Shown here piece by piece: positions 9,100 to 23,518 of a stretch of DNA of 64,000 nucleotides. How positions within the stretch are numbered: position 1 is the first letter of the stretch; each line of letters starts with the position of its first letter. The stretch comes from Rothia mucilaginosa (lineage in GTDB: Bacteria > Actinomycetota > Actinomycetes > Actinomycetales > Micrococcaceae). The DNA is taken from NCBI RefSeq assembly GCF_001548235.1, contig NZ_AP014938.1:1488001-1552000 (forward strand). Direction: 5' to 3'. Both the position numbers and the translations under genes were made by a program. The notes under the pieces are model-generated. The model searched no databases and was not told the origin of the DNA. It was given only the letters and a program-made list of their open reading frames with translations.

Positions 9100-11940
9100 A
9101 TGTCCTTTATTGAACGTCATCTCGGCCCCCGTTCCGCAGACGCAGAGCAGATGCTCGAAACCCTCGGATATTCTTCCCTGGATGCGCTGATGGACGCTGT
9201 TGTCCCCTCTCAGATTCGCCTTGACGGCGATCTGCAGCTGCCTGCTCCGCTGTCGGAGCATGAGGCTCAGGCAAAGATTGCCGGCTATGCAGCGAAGAAT
9301 AAGGTTCTCGCCCAGATGATTGGTGCCGGATACTACGATGCTGTAACTCCCGCAGTTCTGCGCCGTAACATTCTGGAAAACCCCGGTTTCTATACTTCTT
9401 ACACCCCGTACCAGGCTGAGATTTCTCAGGGCCGTCTGGAGGCTCTGCTGAACTTCCAGAACACCGTGATGGAACTGACCGGCTTGGAGATTGCAAACTC
9501 CTCCCTGCTGGATGAGGCTTCTGCCGTGGCTGAAGCAGCTGTCATGATGCACCGCGCAAACCGCAAGGTCAAGAACGGCTTCTTCGCCATTGACTCCCGT
9601 TGCCTGCCTCAGGTTATTTCGGTGACTCGTGGTCGTGCAGAGATGCTCGGCATTCCTTTCGTGATTACTGATTTCTCTGAGGGCCTGCCCGAGGGCGACC
9701 TGTACGGTATCGTCCTGGCGTACCCCGGCAACGAGGGCGAGATTCGCGATATTGAGCCGCTGATTAAGGCCGCTAAGGAGCGTAATGCTCTGGTCACTGT
9801 CGCTGCTGATCTGCTGGCTCTGACCCTGCTGAAGTCCCCGGGTGAGCTGGGCGCTGATATCGCTGTGGGTAACACTCAGCGTTTCGGTCTGCCCTTCTTC
9901 TTCGGTGGCCCCCACGCTGCGTACATGGCTGTTCACAAGGGTATGGAACGCACCATGCCCGGTCGTCTGGTGGGTGTTTCTAAGGACTCTGCCGGTAAGC
10001 CCGCGTACCGTCTGGCTCTGCAGACTCGTGAGCAGCACATCCGCCGTGAGAAGGCTACTTCCAATATTTGTACTGCTCAGGCTCTGCTGGCGATTGTTGC
10101 TGGCGCTTACGCGATGTACCACGGTCCTGAGGGTCTGCGCGCTATCGCGAACCGTCTGCACACCAACGCCGCTCGTGTTGCTACCGCGCTGAAGGCTGCG
10201 GGCTACGGCATTGCTCACGACACTTTCTTCGACACGGTCGTGGTGGAGGCTGCGGGTCGTGCCGATGAGCTGGTTGCGAAGGCTCTGGAAGCTGGCGTGA
10301 ACATCCGCCGCTTCGACGAGAACCGTGTTGGTATTTCCGTGGGTGAGTCTCACGGCGAGGAACTGCTCAAGAGCCTGGTTGAGGCTCTGGGCGGCACCCT
10401 GGGTGAGGCAGATGCACAGTACGATCTGCCCGCTGAGCTGCTGCGTACCGATGACTACATGCAGCACCCGATTTTCCACAAGTACCGTTCTGAGACCGAG
10501 ATGATGCGCTACCTGCGTCACCTTGCTGATAAGGATCTGGCGCTTGACCGCACCATGATTCCGCTGGGTTCCTGCACTATGAAGCTGAACGCAGCGGCTG
10601 AGATGGAGCCCATCTCCTGGCCCGAGTTCGCGAACATTCACCCGCTGGTCCCGGAGGACCAGGCTGAGGGTTGGCACGAGCTGATTAAGGACCTGAGCGA
10701 GTGGCTGGTTGCTATTACCGGTTATGATGCTATCTCCCTGCAGCCGAACTCGGGTGCGACCGGTGAGTACGCCGGTCTGCGCGCTATCCGTTCCTTCCAC
10801 GAGGCTAACGGTGACCACGAGCGCGACACCGTCCTGATTCCGCTGTCTGCTCACGGCACCAACGCAGCATCTGCCGCTCTGGCTGGTCTGAAGGTTGCCG
10901 GTGTGGCAACTGCGGCTGACGGTTCGATTGATGTTGACGACCTGAAGGCAAAGATTGAGAAGTACGGCCCCAAGGTTGCCGGCATCATGATTACCTACCC
11001 CTCCACCCACGGTGTGTTTGAGGAGCAGGTTGCTGAGGTCTGCCAGCTGGTTCACGAGGCAGGTGGCCAGGTGTACCTGGATGGCGCGAACCTGAACGCT
11101 CAGATGGGCTTCGCTCAGCCCGGTAAGTTCGGCGGCGACGTTTCGCACCTGAACCTGCACAAGACCTTCTCCATTCCTCACGGTGGTGGCGGCCCCGGTG
11201 TTGGCCCGCTGGCTGTTCGTGAGCACTTGGCGAAGTTCCTGCCCGGTGACGCATACCATGCTGATGCTGAGGGTAAGCTCCCCAACGACGCTGCACTGCC
11301 GATTTCGCAGGCGTTCTTCGGTTCTGCCGGCGTTCTGCCGATTAGCTGGATGTACATTGCGATGACTGGTGCACAGGGTCTGAAGGACTCTTCGCAATAC
11401 GCGGTTCTGAACGCTAACTACATTGCGAAGAAGCTCAACGACAAGTACCCGGTGCTGTACACCGGCCCCGGCGGTCTGGTCGCTCACGAGTGCATCCTGG
11501 ATCTGCGTCAGCTGACCGATCAGTCTCATGTGACTGCTGAGGATGTCTGCAAGCGTCTGATGGACTTCGGCTTCCACGCTCCGACTCTGGCGTTCCCGGT
11601 TCCGGGCACCCTGATGGTTGAGCCGACTGAGTCTGAGCCGAAGGAAGAGCTGGACCGCTTCATTGAGGCAATGGAGACCATCTACGACGAGATTATCGAG
11701 GTGGCTGAGGGCAAGGTCGCTGTGGAGGATTCGGTTCTGCGCAACGCACCGCACACCGTTGATGTGGTGAGCGCTGATGAGTGGGATCGCCCCTACAGCC
11801 GTACCAAGGCAGCTTTCCCGGTTCCGAGCCTGCGCGTCAACAAGTACTTCACTCCGGTGGGTCGTATTGACGGTGCCGGCGGTGACCGTAACTTCGTGTG
11901 CGAATGCCCCCCGATGGAGGCTTTCGACCTGGAAGCATAA
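9100..11940 (+). CDS. gcvP: Glycine dehydrogenase (decarboxylating), P protein
   Basis: PLP enzyme that decarboxylates glycine and passes aminomethyl to lipoyl-GcvH. The 946-residue single chain contains both halves of the P protein: N-terminal MSFIERHLGPRSADAEQML, and C-terminal LNLHKTFSIPHGGGGPGVGP with PLP-binding Lys688. ATG preceded by AGGAGA at about 9089-9094. No glycine riboswitch could be made out in the 190 bases upstream. gcvT follows after a hairpin-containing gap; gcvH and a lipoyl ligase are not in the window. Confidence 0.97.
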   Translation: MSFIERHLGPRSADAEQMLETLGYSSLDALMDAVVPSQIRLDGDLQLPAPLSEHEAQAKIAGYAAKNKVLAQMIGAGYYDAVTPAVLRRNILENPGFYTSYTPYQAEISQGRLEALLNFQNTVMELTGLEIANSSLLDEASAVAEAAVMMHRANRKVKNGFFAIDSRCLPQVISVTRGRAEMLGIPFVITDFSEGLPEGDLYGIVLAYPGNEGEIRDIEPLIKAAKERNALVTVAADLLALTLLKSPGELGADIAVGNTQRFGLPFFFGGPHAAYMAVHKGMERTMPGRLVGVSKDSAGKPAYRLALQTREQHIRREKATSNICTAQALLAIVAGAYAMYHGPEGLRAIANRLHTNAARVATALKAAGYGIAHDTFFDTVVVEAAGRADELVAKALEAGVNIRRFDENRVGISVGESHGEELLKSLVEALGGTLGEADAQYDLPAELLRTDDYMQHPIFHKYRSETEMMRYLRHLADKDLALDRTMIPLGSCTMKLNAAAEMEPISWPEFANIHPLVPEDQAEGWHELIKDLSEWLVAITGYDAISLQPNSGATGEYAGLRAIRSFHEANGDHERDTVLIPLSAHGTNAASAALAGLKVAGVATAADGSIDVDDLKAKIEKYGPKVAGIMITYPSTHGVFEEQVAEVCQLVHEAGGQVYLDGANLNAQMGFAQPGKFGGDVSHLNLHKTFSIPHGGGGPGVGPLAVREHLAKFLPGDAYHADAEGKLPNDAALPISQAFFGSAGVLPISWMYIAMTGAQGLKDSSQYAVLNANYIAKKLNDKYPVLYTGPGGLVAHECILDLRQLTDQSHVTAEDVCKRLMDFGFHAPTLAFPVPGTLMVEPTESEPKEELDRFIEAMETIYDEIIEVAEGKVAVEDSVLRNAPHTVDVVSADEWDRPYSRTKAAFPVPSLRVNKYFTPVGRIDGAGGDRNFVCECPPMEAFDLEA

Positions 11941-11982
11941 GGAGCGTTTGACGCTCTAGGGGTAGCCACTGGGCTCACCCCG

Positions 11983-12013
11983 CCCCGCCCGTCTCCTCGC
12001 GAGACGGGCGGGG
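11983..12013 (+). terminator. Strong GC hairpin between gcvP and gcvT
   Basis: Perfect 13-bp arms 11983-11995 and 12001-12013 with a 5-base loop. No T-run follows, so it may be a weak terminator, a processing site or an mRNA-stabilising structure that uncouples gcvP and gcvT expression. Confidence 0.55.
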
Positions 12014-12102
12014 TAGGCTCCCTACCTGGTCCTCTGCCGGAGAGGGAGATATAACCACAATGATTGCAATAACAGCACAAAGCTGTGCGTGAGGAGAATC
12101 TA

Positions 12103-13221
12103 ATGTCCCCCAAGAAGACCTCCCTGTACCCGGTTCACGAGAAGCTGGGCGCATCCTTCACCGATTTCGGTGGCTGGGATATGCCCCTGAAGTACTCGAA
12201 CGACGTTGCCGAGCACGAAGCCGTTCGTACCCGCGCGGGTATCTTCGACCTCTCTCACATGGGTGAGTTCCGTGTAACCGGTCCGGACGCCGCAGCATTC
12301 CTTGACTACGCTCTGGTCTCGAACATGTCCGTTCTGAAGGTTGGCAAGGCAAAGTACTCCATCCTGGTCAATGACAAGGGTGGCGTTATCGACGATCTGA
12401 TTACCTACCGCCTGGGCGACGAAGAGTTCATGGTTGTTCCGAACGCTGCGAACATTGACACCGACTTCGCGGCGATGAGCGAGCGCCTGGGTGATTTCAA
12501 TGTTGAGTTTGTGAATGAGTCGGAGCAGACTTCTCTGGTGGCTGTTCAGGGTCCTCGTGCTGAGGAGATTCTGCTGGCTGCTGGCGTTTCTGATGAAGAG
12601 GCTGTCCGTGAGCTGAAGTACTACGCTTCGGTGCCGCTGACTGTTGCAGGCGTTGATGTTTTGCTGGCTCGTACCGGTTACACCGGTGAGGATGGCTTCG
12701 AGCTGTTCGTTCCGAATGAGAACGCTGTTGAGCTGTGGGATAAGCTGGCTGCTGCCGGTGAGCCTTTCGGTATGATTCCTGCCGGTCTGGCTTCTCGTGA
12801 CTCCCTGCGTCTTGAGGCTGGTATGCCGCTGTACGGTCAGGAGCTGGGTCTTGAGATTACTCCGTTTGAGTCCGGTTTGGGTCGCCTGGTTGAGATTGCT
12901 CTGGAGAAGAAGGCTGCTAACTTTGTGGGTCGTGAGGCTCTGACTGAGTTGGCTAAGAGTGAGTCGAAGCGTATCCTGGTTGGTTTGAAGGCTCAGGCGA
13001 AGCGCCCTGCTCGTGCCGGTTCTAAGCTGGTGGATGCTGAAGGTAATGAGATTGGTGAGGTTACCTCCGGTATTCCTTCCCCGACTCTGGGCTTCCCGAT
13101 TGCTATGGCACTGGTGAACCGTGAGTTCTCGGAGCTTGGCTCCACCGTTGACGTGGACATTCGCGGTAAGCGCGCACCCTTCGACGTTGTGGCTCTGCCC
13201 TTCTACAAGCGCGAAAAGTAA
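12103..13221 (+). CDS. gcvT: Aminomethyltransferase, T protein of glycine cleavage
   Basis: Transfers the methylene group from aminomethyl-lipoyl-GcvH to tetrahydrofolate, releasing ammonia. 372 residues; N-terminal KTSLYPVHEKLGASFTDFGG and VRTRAGIFDLSHMGE are typical of GcvT, as is the C-terminal barrel with EIGEVTSGIPSPTLG. ATG at 12103 is chosen over an in-frame GTG at 12085 because GAGGAGA at 12091-12097 gives proper spacing. Same orientation as gcvP, about 160 bases downstream of it. Confidence 0.96.
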   Translation: MSPKKTSLYPVHEKLGASFTDFGGWDMPLKYSNDVAEHEAVRTRAGIFDLSHMGEFRVTGPDAAAFLDYALVSNMSVLKVGKAKYSILVNDKGGVIDDLITYRLGDEEFMVVPNAANIDTDFAAMSERLGDFNVEFVNESEQTSLVAVQGPRAEEILLAAGVSDEEAVRELKYYASVPLTVAGVDVLLARTGYTGEDGFELFVPNENAVELWDKLAAAGEPFGMIPAGLASRDSLRLEAGMPLYGQELGLEITPFESGLGRLVEIALEKKAANFVGREALTELAKSESKRILVGLKAQAKRPARAGSKLVDAEGNEIGEVTSGIPSPTLGFPIAMALVNREFSELGSTVDVDIRGKRAPFDVVALPFYKREK

Positions 13222-13259
13222 CGAAATATACTGCGTGAGGTAACCTCCGCGAGGTGAAC

Positions 13260-13293
13260 GGCGCCGTGTTTCCGAGAGGACACGGCGCCTTTC
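13260..13293 (+). terminator. Intrinsic terminator after gcvT
   Basis: Perfect 10-bp arms 13260-13269 and 13280-13289, followed by TTTC. Confidence 0.75.
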
Positions 13294-13536
13294 GCGTGTC
13301 GGGGCGGCAACTGCGCCGAAGCGGCAGGGGGGGGGGAGAGGAGGAACCGAGGCGTACCCTCACCTTAGTTTCTGCATCCTCGGAAGTGCGTTAGGATTAG
13401 AGCGGTTAGTCAAGGAGGACTGTCCGTTATCACTACCTCATATGAATTAGGTGGAATACCGAGCCGGATAGTTTTCGGTAACCGATATTCCGCGCAACTG
13501 CGCCCCGCAGGGCGCAATGACTTCGAAAGACAGAAC
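13294..13536 (+). other. gcvT-sdaA intergenic region
   Basis: No gene seen. It holds a G-tract at about 13328-13337, an AGGAGG-like stretch near 13413 without a usable start, and a small hairpin TGCGCC...GGCGCA at about 13499-13516 just before sdaA. These look like leader structure; no promoter could be placed confidently. Confidence 0.3.
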
Positions 13537-15033
13537 GTGGCGATTAATCAGAGCACCCCCAGCAGCGCCCAGAAAAAGGCGGAGGCCCTTCCCTACGACA
13601 TCAGCGTTTTTGAGCTGTTCAGTATTGGTGTTGGTCCCTCCAGTTCCCACACCGTGGGTCCCATGCGTGCGTCGAATCGTTTCGTGGCTGAGCTGATTGA
13701 TGAAGGTCTGCTGGACCGCGTGACCGGCGTGCATATCGATTTGTACGGTTCGTTGGCGGCAACCGGTGCCGGTCACGGTACGATGAGCGCCGCGTTGAAG
13801 GGGCTGTGCGGCTTCGTTCCCGAGACGATTGATATCGCCGCTGCGGAAGCGATGATTGAGCGCAATAGTGTTGACGGTACCCTGCCTCTGGCCGGCTATC
13901 CTTCCTCCTCGTACGGAGTGAATGCTCCCGGCGGTGAGGAGAACAAGGTATACGGCCCGGTGGTGCACTACCGTGAGATTGACATGACTCTGCGCCCTCT
14001 GACTGTTCTTCCGCGCCATACGAACGGCATGAAGATTGCCGCGTTTGCGGGGGAGGAGCTACTGCTGGAGCGTACCTACTACTCGATTGGTGGTGGCTTT
14101 ATCGTTGAGGGAGACGAGGAAGCTACCGGCGGTGCCTCGCTCACGAACCCGCCCTACCCCTTTGGGTCGGGTGCCGAGCTCGTCGAGATGGCGAACGAGG
14201 CTGGCCTGTCGATTGCACAGCTGAAGATGGCGAATGAGTGTTCGCTACGCACGGAGCAGGAGGTGCGCGCGGGCATCCTGCATATCTATCGCATCATGAA
14301 GGAGTGCATCGGCTCCTCTCTGGCTCGTGTGGGGTATCTGCCCGGTCCGCTGAAGGTGCGTTGCCGTGCGGGTGCGTGGCACCGTGACCTGATGGTGGAG
14401 GATCCCGGCAAGTCTCCGGAGTTTGCGATTGACTGGGTGAACCTGATTGCTCTGGCTGTAAACGAGGAGAACGCCTTTGGCGGCCGTGTGGTGACGGCCC
14501 CGACGAACGGTGCATCCGGCATTATTCCGGCGGTACTGCACTACGCGATGAACTACACCCCGGGTATCCGCCATTGCGGCCAGGCCGCCCGTGAGCAGGC
14601 AATCGTGGACTTCTTCCTGGCTTCGGCCGCCGTGGGTGTGCTGTACAAGAAGCGCGCCTCGATTTCTGGCGCCGAGGTTGGTTGTCAGGGCGAGGTGGGT
14701 AGCGCCAGCTCGATGGCTGCTGCCGGCTTGGCTCAGGTGCTGGGCGGAACCCCCGAACAGGTGGAGAACGCGGCCGAGATTGCAATGGAACATAACCTTG
14801 GCCTGACCTGCGATCCCGTGGGTGGGCTGGTGCAGATTCCGTGTATCGAGCGTAATGCGATGGCCGCGTCGAACGCCGTGACTGCAGCGCGCATGGCCCT
14901 GCGCGGAGATGGTATGCACCGTGTGTCGCTGGATCAGGTGATTGAGACGATGCGCCAGACCGGTCTGGATATGTCGCACCGTTACAAGGAAACTTCGATG
15001 GGCGGCCTGGCCGTTAACGTGGTGGAGTGCTAG
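13537..15033 (+). CDS. sdaA: L-serine ammonia-lyase (iron-sulfur type, single chain)
   Basis: Converts L-serine to pyruvate and ammonia using a [4Fe-4S] cluster. 498 residues, the fused alpha/beta form. The N-terminal beta half shows SIGVGPSSSHTVGPMRA. The C-terminal half has Cys383 (GCQGEVGSASSMAA), Cys425 (GLTCDPVGG) and Cys436 (IPCIERN), with the same 42 and 11 residue spacings as the three cluster cysteines of characterised bacterial enzymes. GTG start with only a weak ribosome binding site. Next to gcvP/gcvT it suggests glycine/serine catabolism; glyA is not in the window. Confidence 0.95.
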   Translation: MAINQSTPSSAQKKAEALPYDISVFELFSIGVGPSSSHTVGPMRASNRFVAELIDEGLLDRVTGVHIDLYGSLAATGAGHGTMSAALKGLCGFVPETIDIAAAEAMIERNSVDGTLPLAGYPSSSYGVNAPGGEENKVYGPVVHYREIDMTLRPLTVLPRHTNGMKIAAFAGEELLLERTYYSIGGGFIVEGDEEATGGASLTNPPYPFGSGAELVEMANEAGLSIAQLKMANECSLRTEQEVRAGILHIYRIMKECIGSSLARVGYLPGPLKVRCRAGAWHRDLMVEDPGKSPEFAIDWVNLIALAVNEENAFGGRVVTAPTNGASGIIPAVLHYAMNYTPGIRHCGQAAREQAIVDFFLASAAVGVLYKKRASISGAEVGCQGEVGSASSMAAAGLAQVLGGTPEQVENAAEIAMEHNLGLTCDPVGGLVQIPCIERNAMAASNAVTAARMALRGDGMHRVSLDQVIETMRQTGLDMSHRYKETSMGGLAVNVVEC

Positions 15034-15053
15034 GTTCCTTGCGGTAGCGGGCG

Positions 15054-15083
15054 GGTTCTCAGGAGGATGAGTCCTTGAGAACC
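15054..15083 (+). terminator. Hairpin terminator after sdaA
   Basis: GGTTCTCA arm at 15054-15061 pairs with TGAGAACC at 15076-15083, with further pairing of AGGA/TCCT inside. The T-run is poor. Confidence 0.55.
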
Positions 15084-15382
15084 GGCCGGCGACCACTCGT
15101 GTATGGTTCTTCTTCAGGGTGGAAAATACATTTCTGTGTTAGGTTTGCACTCGCTCTTTGGGTGTGGTAGACAAAATAGATTTCTTCCTGTATCGTTAGT
15201 ATTTACGCTTTCCCTAACCTTTGTGCCTTCATATAGCGGTGGGCACGGGCTGAAGGTGACGTTTTCCGTCCGACATCTGTAGCTTCGAGCACCGTTTATG
15301 CGGGGGCCGAGGTCGTCATGTCGCCGGTAAAGTCGCCGGGAGGCTGATTGCTAACAGACATGTCTGTGGAAGGATCCCCATT
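15084..15382 (+). other. rpoB upstream region with candidate promoter
   Basis: No gene seen. TTGCAC (15145-15150), 17 bases, then TAGACA (15168-15173) is a plausible sigma-A type promoter and would give a leader of about 200 bases before rpoB. Other AT-rich stretches near 15180-15220 could hold further promoters. Confidence 0.35.
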
Positions 15383-18300
15383 TTGGTCGCTTCGAGCACC
15401 TCTAACCATGACGCCGCTAACGGCGCAGAGAACGTCTCGCGCCGAATTTCATTCGCGAAGATTAACGAACCGCTGAAGGTTCCCAACCTGCTTGCTATCC
15501 AGACCGATAGCTTCGACCGCCTCGTGGGTAACGAGCGTTGGCTGGAGCGTCTGGAGTCCGCGCAGGCTGCTGGTGACACCTCTGTTCCCGCAAAGTCCGG
15601 TCTGGCTGAGATCTTTGAAGAGATTTCCCCGATTCGCGACTTCCAGGAGACCATGCAGCTCTCCTTCTCCGAGCCCGAGTTCGCCGACCCCAAGTACTCC
15701 GTCGAGGAGTGCAAGGACCGCGACGCAACCTACTCGGCACCGCTGTATATCAAGGCTGAATTCATGAACCTCGCTACCGGCGAGGTTAAGCAGCAGACCC
15801 TGTTCATGGGCGACTTCCCCCTGATGACCGAGGCCGGTACCTTCGTGATTAACGGTACCGAGCGCGTGGTTGTCTCCCAGCTGGTGCGTTCCCCCGGCGC
15901 CTACTTCGAGAAGGCTCCGGACCGCACCTCCGATAAGGACATCTACTCGGCCCGCGTGATTCCCTCCCGCGGTGCATGGTTCGAGCTTGAGATTGACAAG
16001 CGCGACCAGGTGGGCGTTCGTCTGGACCGCAAGCGTAAGCAGTCCGTGACCGTTCTGCTCAAGGCTCTGGGCTGGACCGAGTCCAAGATTCTGGCTGAGT
16101 TCGGTCAGTACGACTCCATCCGCGCAACCCTCGAGAAGGACTCCGTCAAGGACCGCGATGAGGCTCTGCTGGACATCTACCGTAAGCTGCGCCCGGGTGA
16201 GCCCCCGACGGTTGAGGCTGCCCAGGCTCTGCTGGACAACATGTACTTCACCCCGCGCCGCTACGACCTGGCCAAGGTCGGCCGTTACAAGCTGAACCGT
16301 AAGCTTGGCGTGGACGTTCCCCTGGATTCCCCCGAGGCCTCCGTGCTCAGCCAGGACGACATCGCCCAGATGATCCGTTACCTCTGCGCTCTGCACGCTG
16401 GCGAGACCAGCATCCCGGGCGTACGCGACGGCAAGGAAATCTCCCTGAAGGTCGACATCGACGATATCGACCACTTCGGTAACCGCCGTATCCGCACCGT
16501 GGGCGAGCTGATTGAGAACCAGATCCGTACCGGTCTGTCCCGTATGGAGCGTGTGGTCCGCGAGCGCATGACCACCCAGGACGTTGAGGCTATCACCCCG
16601 CAGTCCCTGGTGAACATCCGCCCCGTCGTGGCAGCTATCAAGGAGTTCTTCGGTACCTCTCAGCTGTCCCAGTTCATGGACCAGAACAACCCGCTGGCAG
16701 GTCTGACCCACAAGCGTCGTCTGTCCGCTCTGGGCCCTGGTGGTCTGTCCCGAGACCGCGCAGGCATGGAAGTGCGAGACGTGCACCCCTCGCACTACGG
16801 CCGCATGTGCCCCATCGAAACCCCTGAAGGCCCGAACATTGGTCTGATTGGTTCGCTGGCAACCTACGGTCGCATCAACTCCTTCGGTTTCATCGAGACC
16901 CCCTACCGCGTGGTGACCGATGGTCGCGTGACCGATGAGGTCCGCTACCTGACCGCTGACGACGAGAAGTCTGTTGTTATCGCGCAGGCAAACGCGCCTC
17001 TGAACCCGGACCGCACCTTCGCTGAGAACGAGGTTCTCTGCCGTGCAGGCGATGGTTCTGGCGAAGCTGTTCTGGTTGCTCCCGGCGCCGTTCAGTACAT
17101 GGACGTCTCCCCGCGCCAGATGGTGTCTGTTGCTACCGCCCTGATTCCTTACCTGGAGCACGACGACGCTAACCGAGCACTGATGGGTGCTAACATGCAG
17201 CGTCAGGCTGTGCCCCTGCTGGAGTCTGAGGCTCCCGTGGTTGGTACCGGTATGGAGAAGTACGCAGCACTGGACTCCGGTGACTCCGTGCTCGCGAAGA
17301 AGCCCGGTGTGGTTTCCTCCGTGGACGCTAAGACCGTTATCGTCCGTAACGACGACGGCTCTGTCTCCACCTACCCGATCATGAAGTTCTCCCGCTCGAA
17401 CCCGGGTAACTGCTACAACCAGCGCGTAGTGGTGAAGGAAGGCCAGCGCGTCGAGTACCGCGACGTTATCGCTGATGGCCCCTCCACCGACGGTGGCGAG
17501 CTGGCACTGGGTAAGAACCTGCTCGTGGCATACATGCCGTGGGAAGGCCTGAACTACGAGGATGCGATCATCCTCTCCCAGCGCATGGTTTCTGAGGACG
17601 TGCTGACCTCGATTCACATCGAGGAGCACGAGATTGACGCCCGCGACACCAAGCTGGGCCCCGAGGAGATTACCCGCGACATCCCGAACGTGTCCGAGGA
17701 TGTTCTCTCGGCTCTGGACGAGCGCGGCATCATCCACATCGGTGCCGAGGTTGAGGCTGGCGACATCCTCGTCGGTAAGGTCACCCCCAAGGGTGAGACC
17801 GAGCTGACCCCCGAGGAGCGCCTGCTGCGCGCAATCTTCGGTGAGAAGTCCCGCGAGGTTCGCGACACCTCTCTGAAGGTTCCTCACGGTGAGTCCGGTA
17901 CCGTCATCGGCATCCGCATCTTCGACCGCGAGAACAACGACGAAGACGATCTGCCCCCGGGCGTGAACCAGCTGGTCCGCGTTTACGTGGCTCAGAAGCG
18001 TAAGATTACCGACGGCGACAAGCTTGCAGGCCGCCACGGTAACAAGGGTGTTATTTCCAAGATCCTGCCGATCGAGGATATGCCCTTCCTGGAAGACGGT
18101 ACCCCCGTGGACGTCATCCTGAACCCGCTGGGCGTGCCCGGTCGTATGAACATTGGTCAGGTTCTGGAAGTCCACACCGGTTGGCTGGCTAAGCAGGGTT
18201 GGAAGATTGAGGGCGAGCCCGAGTGGCTTAAGCACATGCCGAACTTCCCGAAGGAATCCGGCCCGACCCGCCTGGCAACCCCGGTGTTCGACGGTGCCCA

Positions 18301-18889
18301 CGAGGACGAACTGTTCGACCTTATGGACCACTCGAACCCGAACCGCGATGGTGACCGTCTGATCAACCGTTCCGGTAAGGCACGTCTGATTGACGGCCGT
18401 TCCGGTGAGCCGTTCCCGGATCCGATTTCGGTTGGTTACCAGTACATCCTGAAGCTGCACCACCTGGTGGATGACAAGATTCACGCTCGTTCCACCGGTC
18501 CGTACTCGATGATTACCCAGCAGCCCCTGGGTGGTAAGGCGCAGTTCGGCGGTCAGCGCTTCGGTGAGATGGAAGTGTGGGCGCTGGAAGCATACGGCGC
18601 CGCATACACCCTGCAGGAAATCCTGACCGTCAAGTCCGATGACGTGGCGGGCCGTGTGAAGGTTTACGAGGCTATCGTGAAGGGCGAGAACATCCCTGAG
18701 CCGGGTATCCCCGAATCCTTCAAGGTTCTTATCAAGGAAATGCAGTCTCTGTGCCTGAACGTCGAGGTGCTCTCCACCGACGGCAAGATTATCGAGATGA
18801 GCGACTCGGAGGAAGAAGGCTTCCGGGCAGCAGAAGATATGGGCGTGAGCCTGACCCACGACGAGCCCAGCTCGGTCGACGAGGCATAA
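15383..18889 (+). CDS. rpoB: DNA-directed RNA polymerase beta subunit
   Basis: Core polymerase subunit, 1168 residues. Start is TTG at 15383, with GGAAGGA at 15368-15374 correctly spaced; the protein begins MVASSTSN as in relatives. The rifampicin-resistance region ([20 protein letters not shown], from residue 424) has the wild-type residues Asp433, His443 and Ser448, so nothing here predicts resistance. The C-terminal [20 protein letters not shown] block is intact. It is followed by a large hairpin and rpoC in the same direction. Confidence 0.98.
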   Translation: MVASSTSNHDAANGAENVSRRISFAKINEPLKVPNLLAIQTDSFDRLVGNERWLERLESAQAAGDTSVPAKSGLAEIFEEISPIRDFQETMQLSFSEPEFADPKYSVEECKDRDATYSAPLYIKAEFMNLATGEVKQQTLFMGDFPLMTEAGTFVINGTERVVVSQLVRSPGAYFEKAPDRTSDKDIYSARVIPSRGAWFELEIDKRDQVGVRLDRKRKQSVTVLLKALGWTESKILAEFGQYDSIRATLEKDSVKDRDEALLDIYRKLRPGEPPTVEAAQALLDNMYFTPRRYDLAKVGRYKLNRKLGVDVPLDSPEASVLSQDDIAQMIRYLCALHAGETSIPGVRDGKEISLKVDIDDIDHFGNRRIRTVGELIENQIRTGLSRMERVVRERMTTQDVEAITPQSLVNIRPVVAAIKEFFGTSQLSQFMDQNNPLAGLTHKRRLSALGPGGLSRDRAGMEVRDVHPSHYGRMCPIETPEGPNIGLIGSLATYGRINSFGFIETPYRVVTDGRVTDEVRYLTADDEKSVVIAQANAPLNPDRTFAENEVLCRAGDGSGEAVLVAPGAVQYMDVSPRQMVSVATALIPYLEHDDANRALMGANMQRQAVPLLESEAPVVGTGMEKYAALDSGDSVLAKKPGVVSSVDAKTVIVRNDDGSVSTYPIMKFSRSNPGNCYNQRVVVKEGQRVEYRDVIADGPSTDGGELALGKNLLVAYMPWEGLNYEDAIILSQRMVSEDVLTSIHIEEHEIDARDTKLGPEEITRDIPNVSEDVLSALDERGIIHIGAEVEAGDILVGKVTPKGETELTPEERLLRAIFGEKSREVRDTSLKVPHGESGTVIGIRIFDRENNDEDDLPPGVNQLVRVYVAQKRKITDGDKLAGRHGNKGVISKILPIEDMPFLEDGTPVDVILNPLGVPGRMNIGQVLEVHTGWLAKQGWKIEGEPEWLKHMPNFPKESGPTRLATPVFDGAHEDELFDLMDHSNPNRDGDRLINRSGKARLIDGRSGEPFPDPISVGYQYILKLHHLVDDKIHARSTGPYSMITQQPLGGKAQFGGQRFGEMEVWALEAYGAAYTLQEILTVKSDDVAGRVKVYEAIVKGENIPEPGIPESFKVLIKEMQSLCLNVEVLSTDGKIIEMSDSEEEGFRAAEDMGVSLTHDEPSSVDEA

Positions 18890-18905
18890 GCACCGCCTCC
18901 TTCTA

Positions 18906-18953
18906 GGGTGGAGAACCCCGCATGCGCTCGCATGCGTTGTGGGGTTCCCACCC
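18906..18953 (+). other. Large perfect-like hairpin in the rpoB-rpoC gap
   Basis: The arms read GGGTGGAGAACCCCGCATGCG (first 6 and last 15 bases pair best) and CGCATGCG...GGGGTTCCCACCC, forming a stem of about 20 bp with small bulges and a tiny loop at 18927-18928. No T-run follows, so it is not a classical terminator. Confidence 0.7.
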
Positions 18954-18999
18954 GCAAACCCAAGTCTTCAGAAACTTACAGAAAGAGATTAGGACCGAT

Positions 19000-22911
<3,912 letters not shown>

Positions 22912-22951
22912 GCTTCCTGCTGCTCGCTAGGTTTGAAGCCTAAGCATTCAT

Positions 22952-22999
22952 AAAAGCGCGGATACTCGAGATTTCTCTCGGGTATCCGCGCTTTTGCAT
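22952..22999 (+). terminator. Intrinsic terminator after rpoC
   Basis: A 17-19 bp stem (arms about 22952-22968 and 22979-22995) with A-rich 5' and T-rich 3' flanks, so it can work in both directions. Confidence 0.85.
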
Positions 23000-23518
23000 A
23001 TTCGCGTGTGGATGGGGTATGAGAGAGAAGGAACCCAGGCTTTTCTAATCACGATGGTTATGGCAGTGGTTGAGGCTTTTGTGAATCCTATCTTTAAGAT
23101 TTGATATGGGTGCGCGTTGCGTTCGTTGTTTCTCCAAAATATTTTGGGAGAATCTCAGTAGAAACAGAATTTACACAGAGAGAAAAATTCTCTTGATTGC
23201 AAATTTTTGCGGTGGGGGAGAGCGGTTAGGTTTGCTGGGTTTACTAGAGTAAACACCCCTTTATAGACCATTCATTCGTTTTTGTTGAGCAATATAAAGA
23301 ATATATATTCTTGTATATTAGGATGCTTGGGTGATTGGAAAACGCTCTGACTTGGATTTACTCTTGAAGGCATGCATATTACTCCAGTCACTTCCGGATC
23401 GGGGAGAAATATCTTCACCCTGCATACTTCCGGTATCACTCCGTGTCCCTCGTTCCAGCAGGTATTTGCGTCCTCGTCCGCAACGAAGGCCAAGAACTCT
23501 CTGTTTTCACGACTCGTC
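22996..23518 (+). other. AT-rich region before the ceramidase gene
   Basis: Markedly more AT-rich than the flanking polymerase genes. Besides the promoter/operator candidate it contains the perfect 16-bp palindrome AAGAATATATATTCTT (23297-23312) in the predicted leader. Bases 23372-23518 are open in frame with the ceramidase and may be translated if an upstream ATG is used. Confidence 0.4.
23239..23267 (+). promoter_or_regulatory. Candidate promoter with overlapping operator upstream of the ceramidase gene
   Basis: GTTTACT-AG-AGTAAAC (23239-23254) is a perfect 7-bp dyad. It overlaps TTTACT (23240-23245), which is 16 bases from TATAGA (23262-23267). This layout looks like a repressor site over a -35 element. 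The regulator is unknown. Confidence 0.45.

Noticed and set aside
13300..13345. Possible glycine riboswitch core (GCGCCGAAGCGGC) before sdaA
   Set aside because: Only a short resemblance to the conserved core. The paired P1 stem and the second aptamer are not seen, and the G-tract explains part of the match.
15495..15740. Short open frames inside rpoB, rpoC and fusA
   Set aside because: They lie within conserved coding sequence and have no independent start signals.
16651..16725. Rifampicin-resistance substitution in rpoB
   Set aside because: Asp433, His443 and Ser448 are all wild type.
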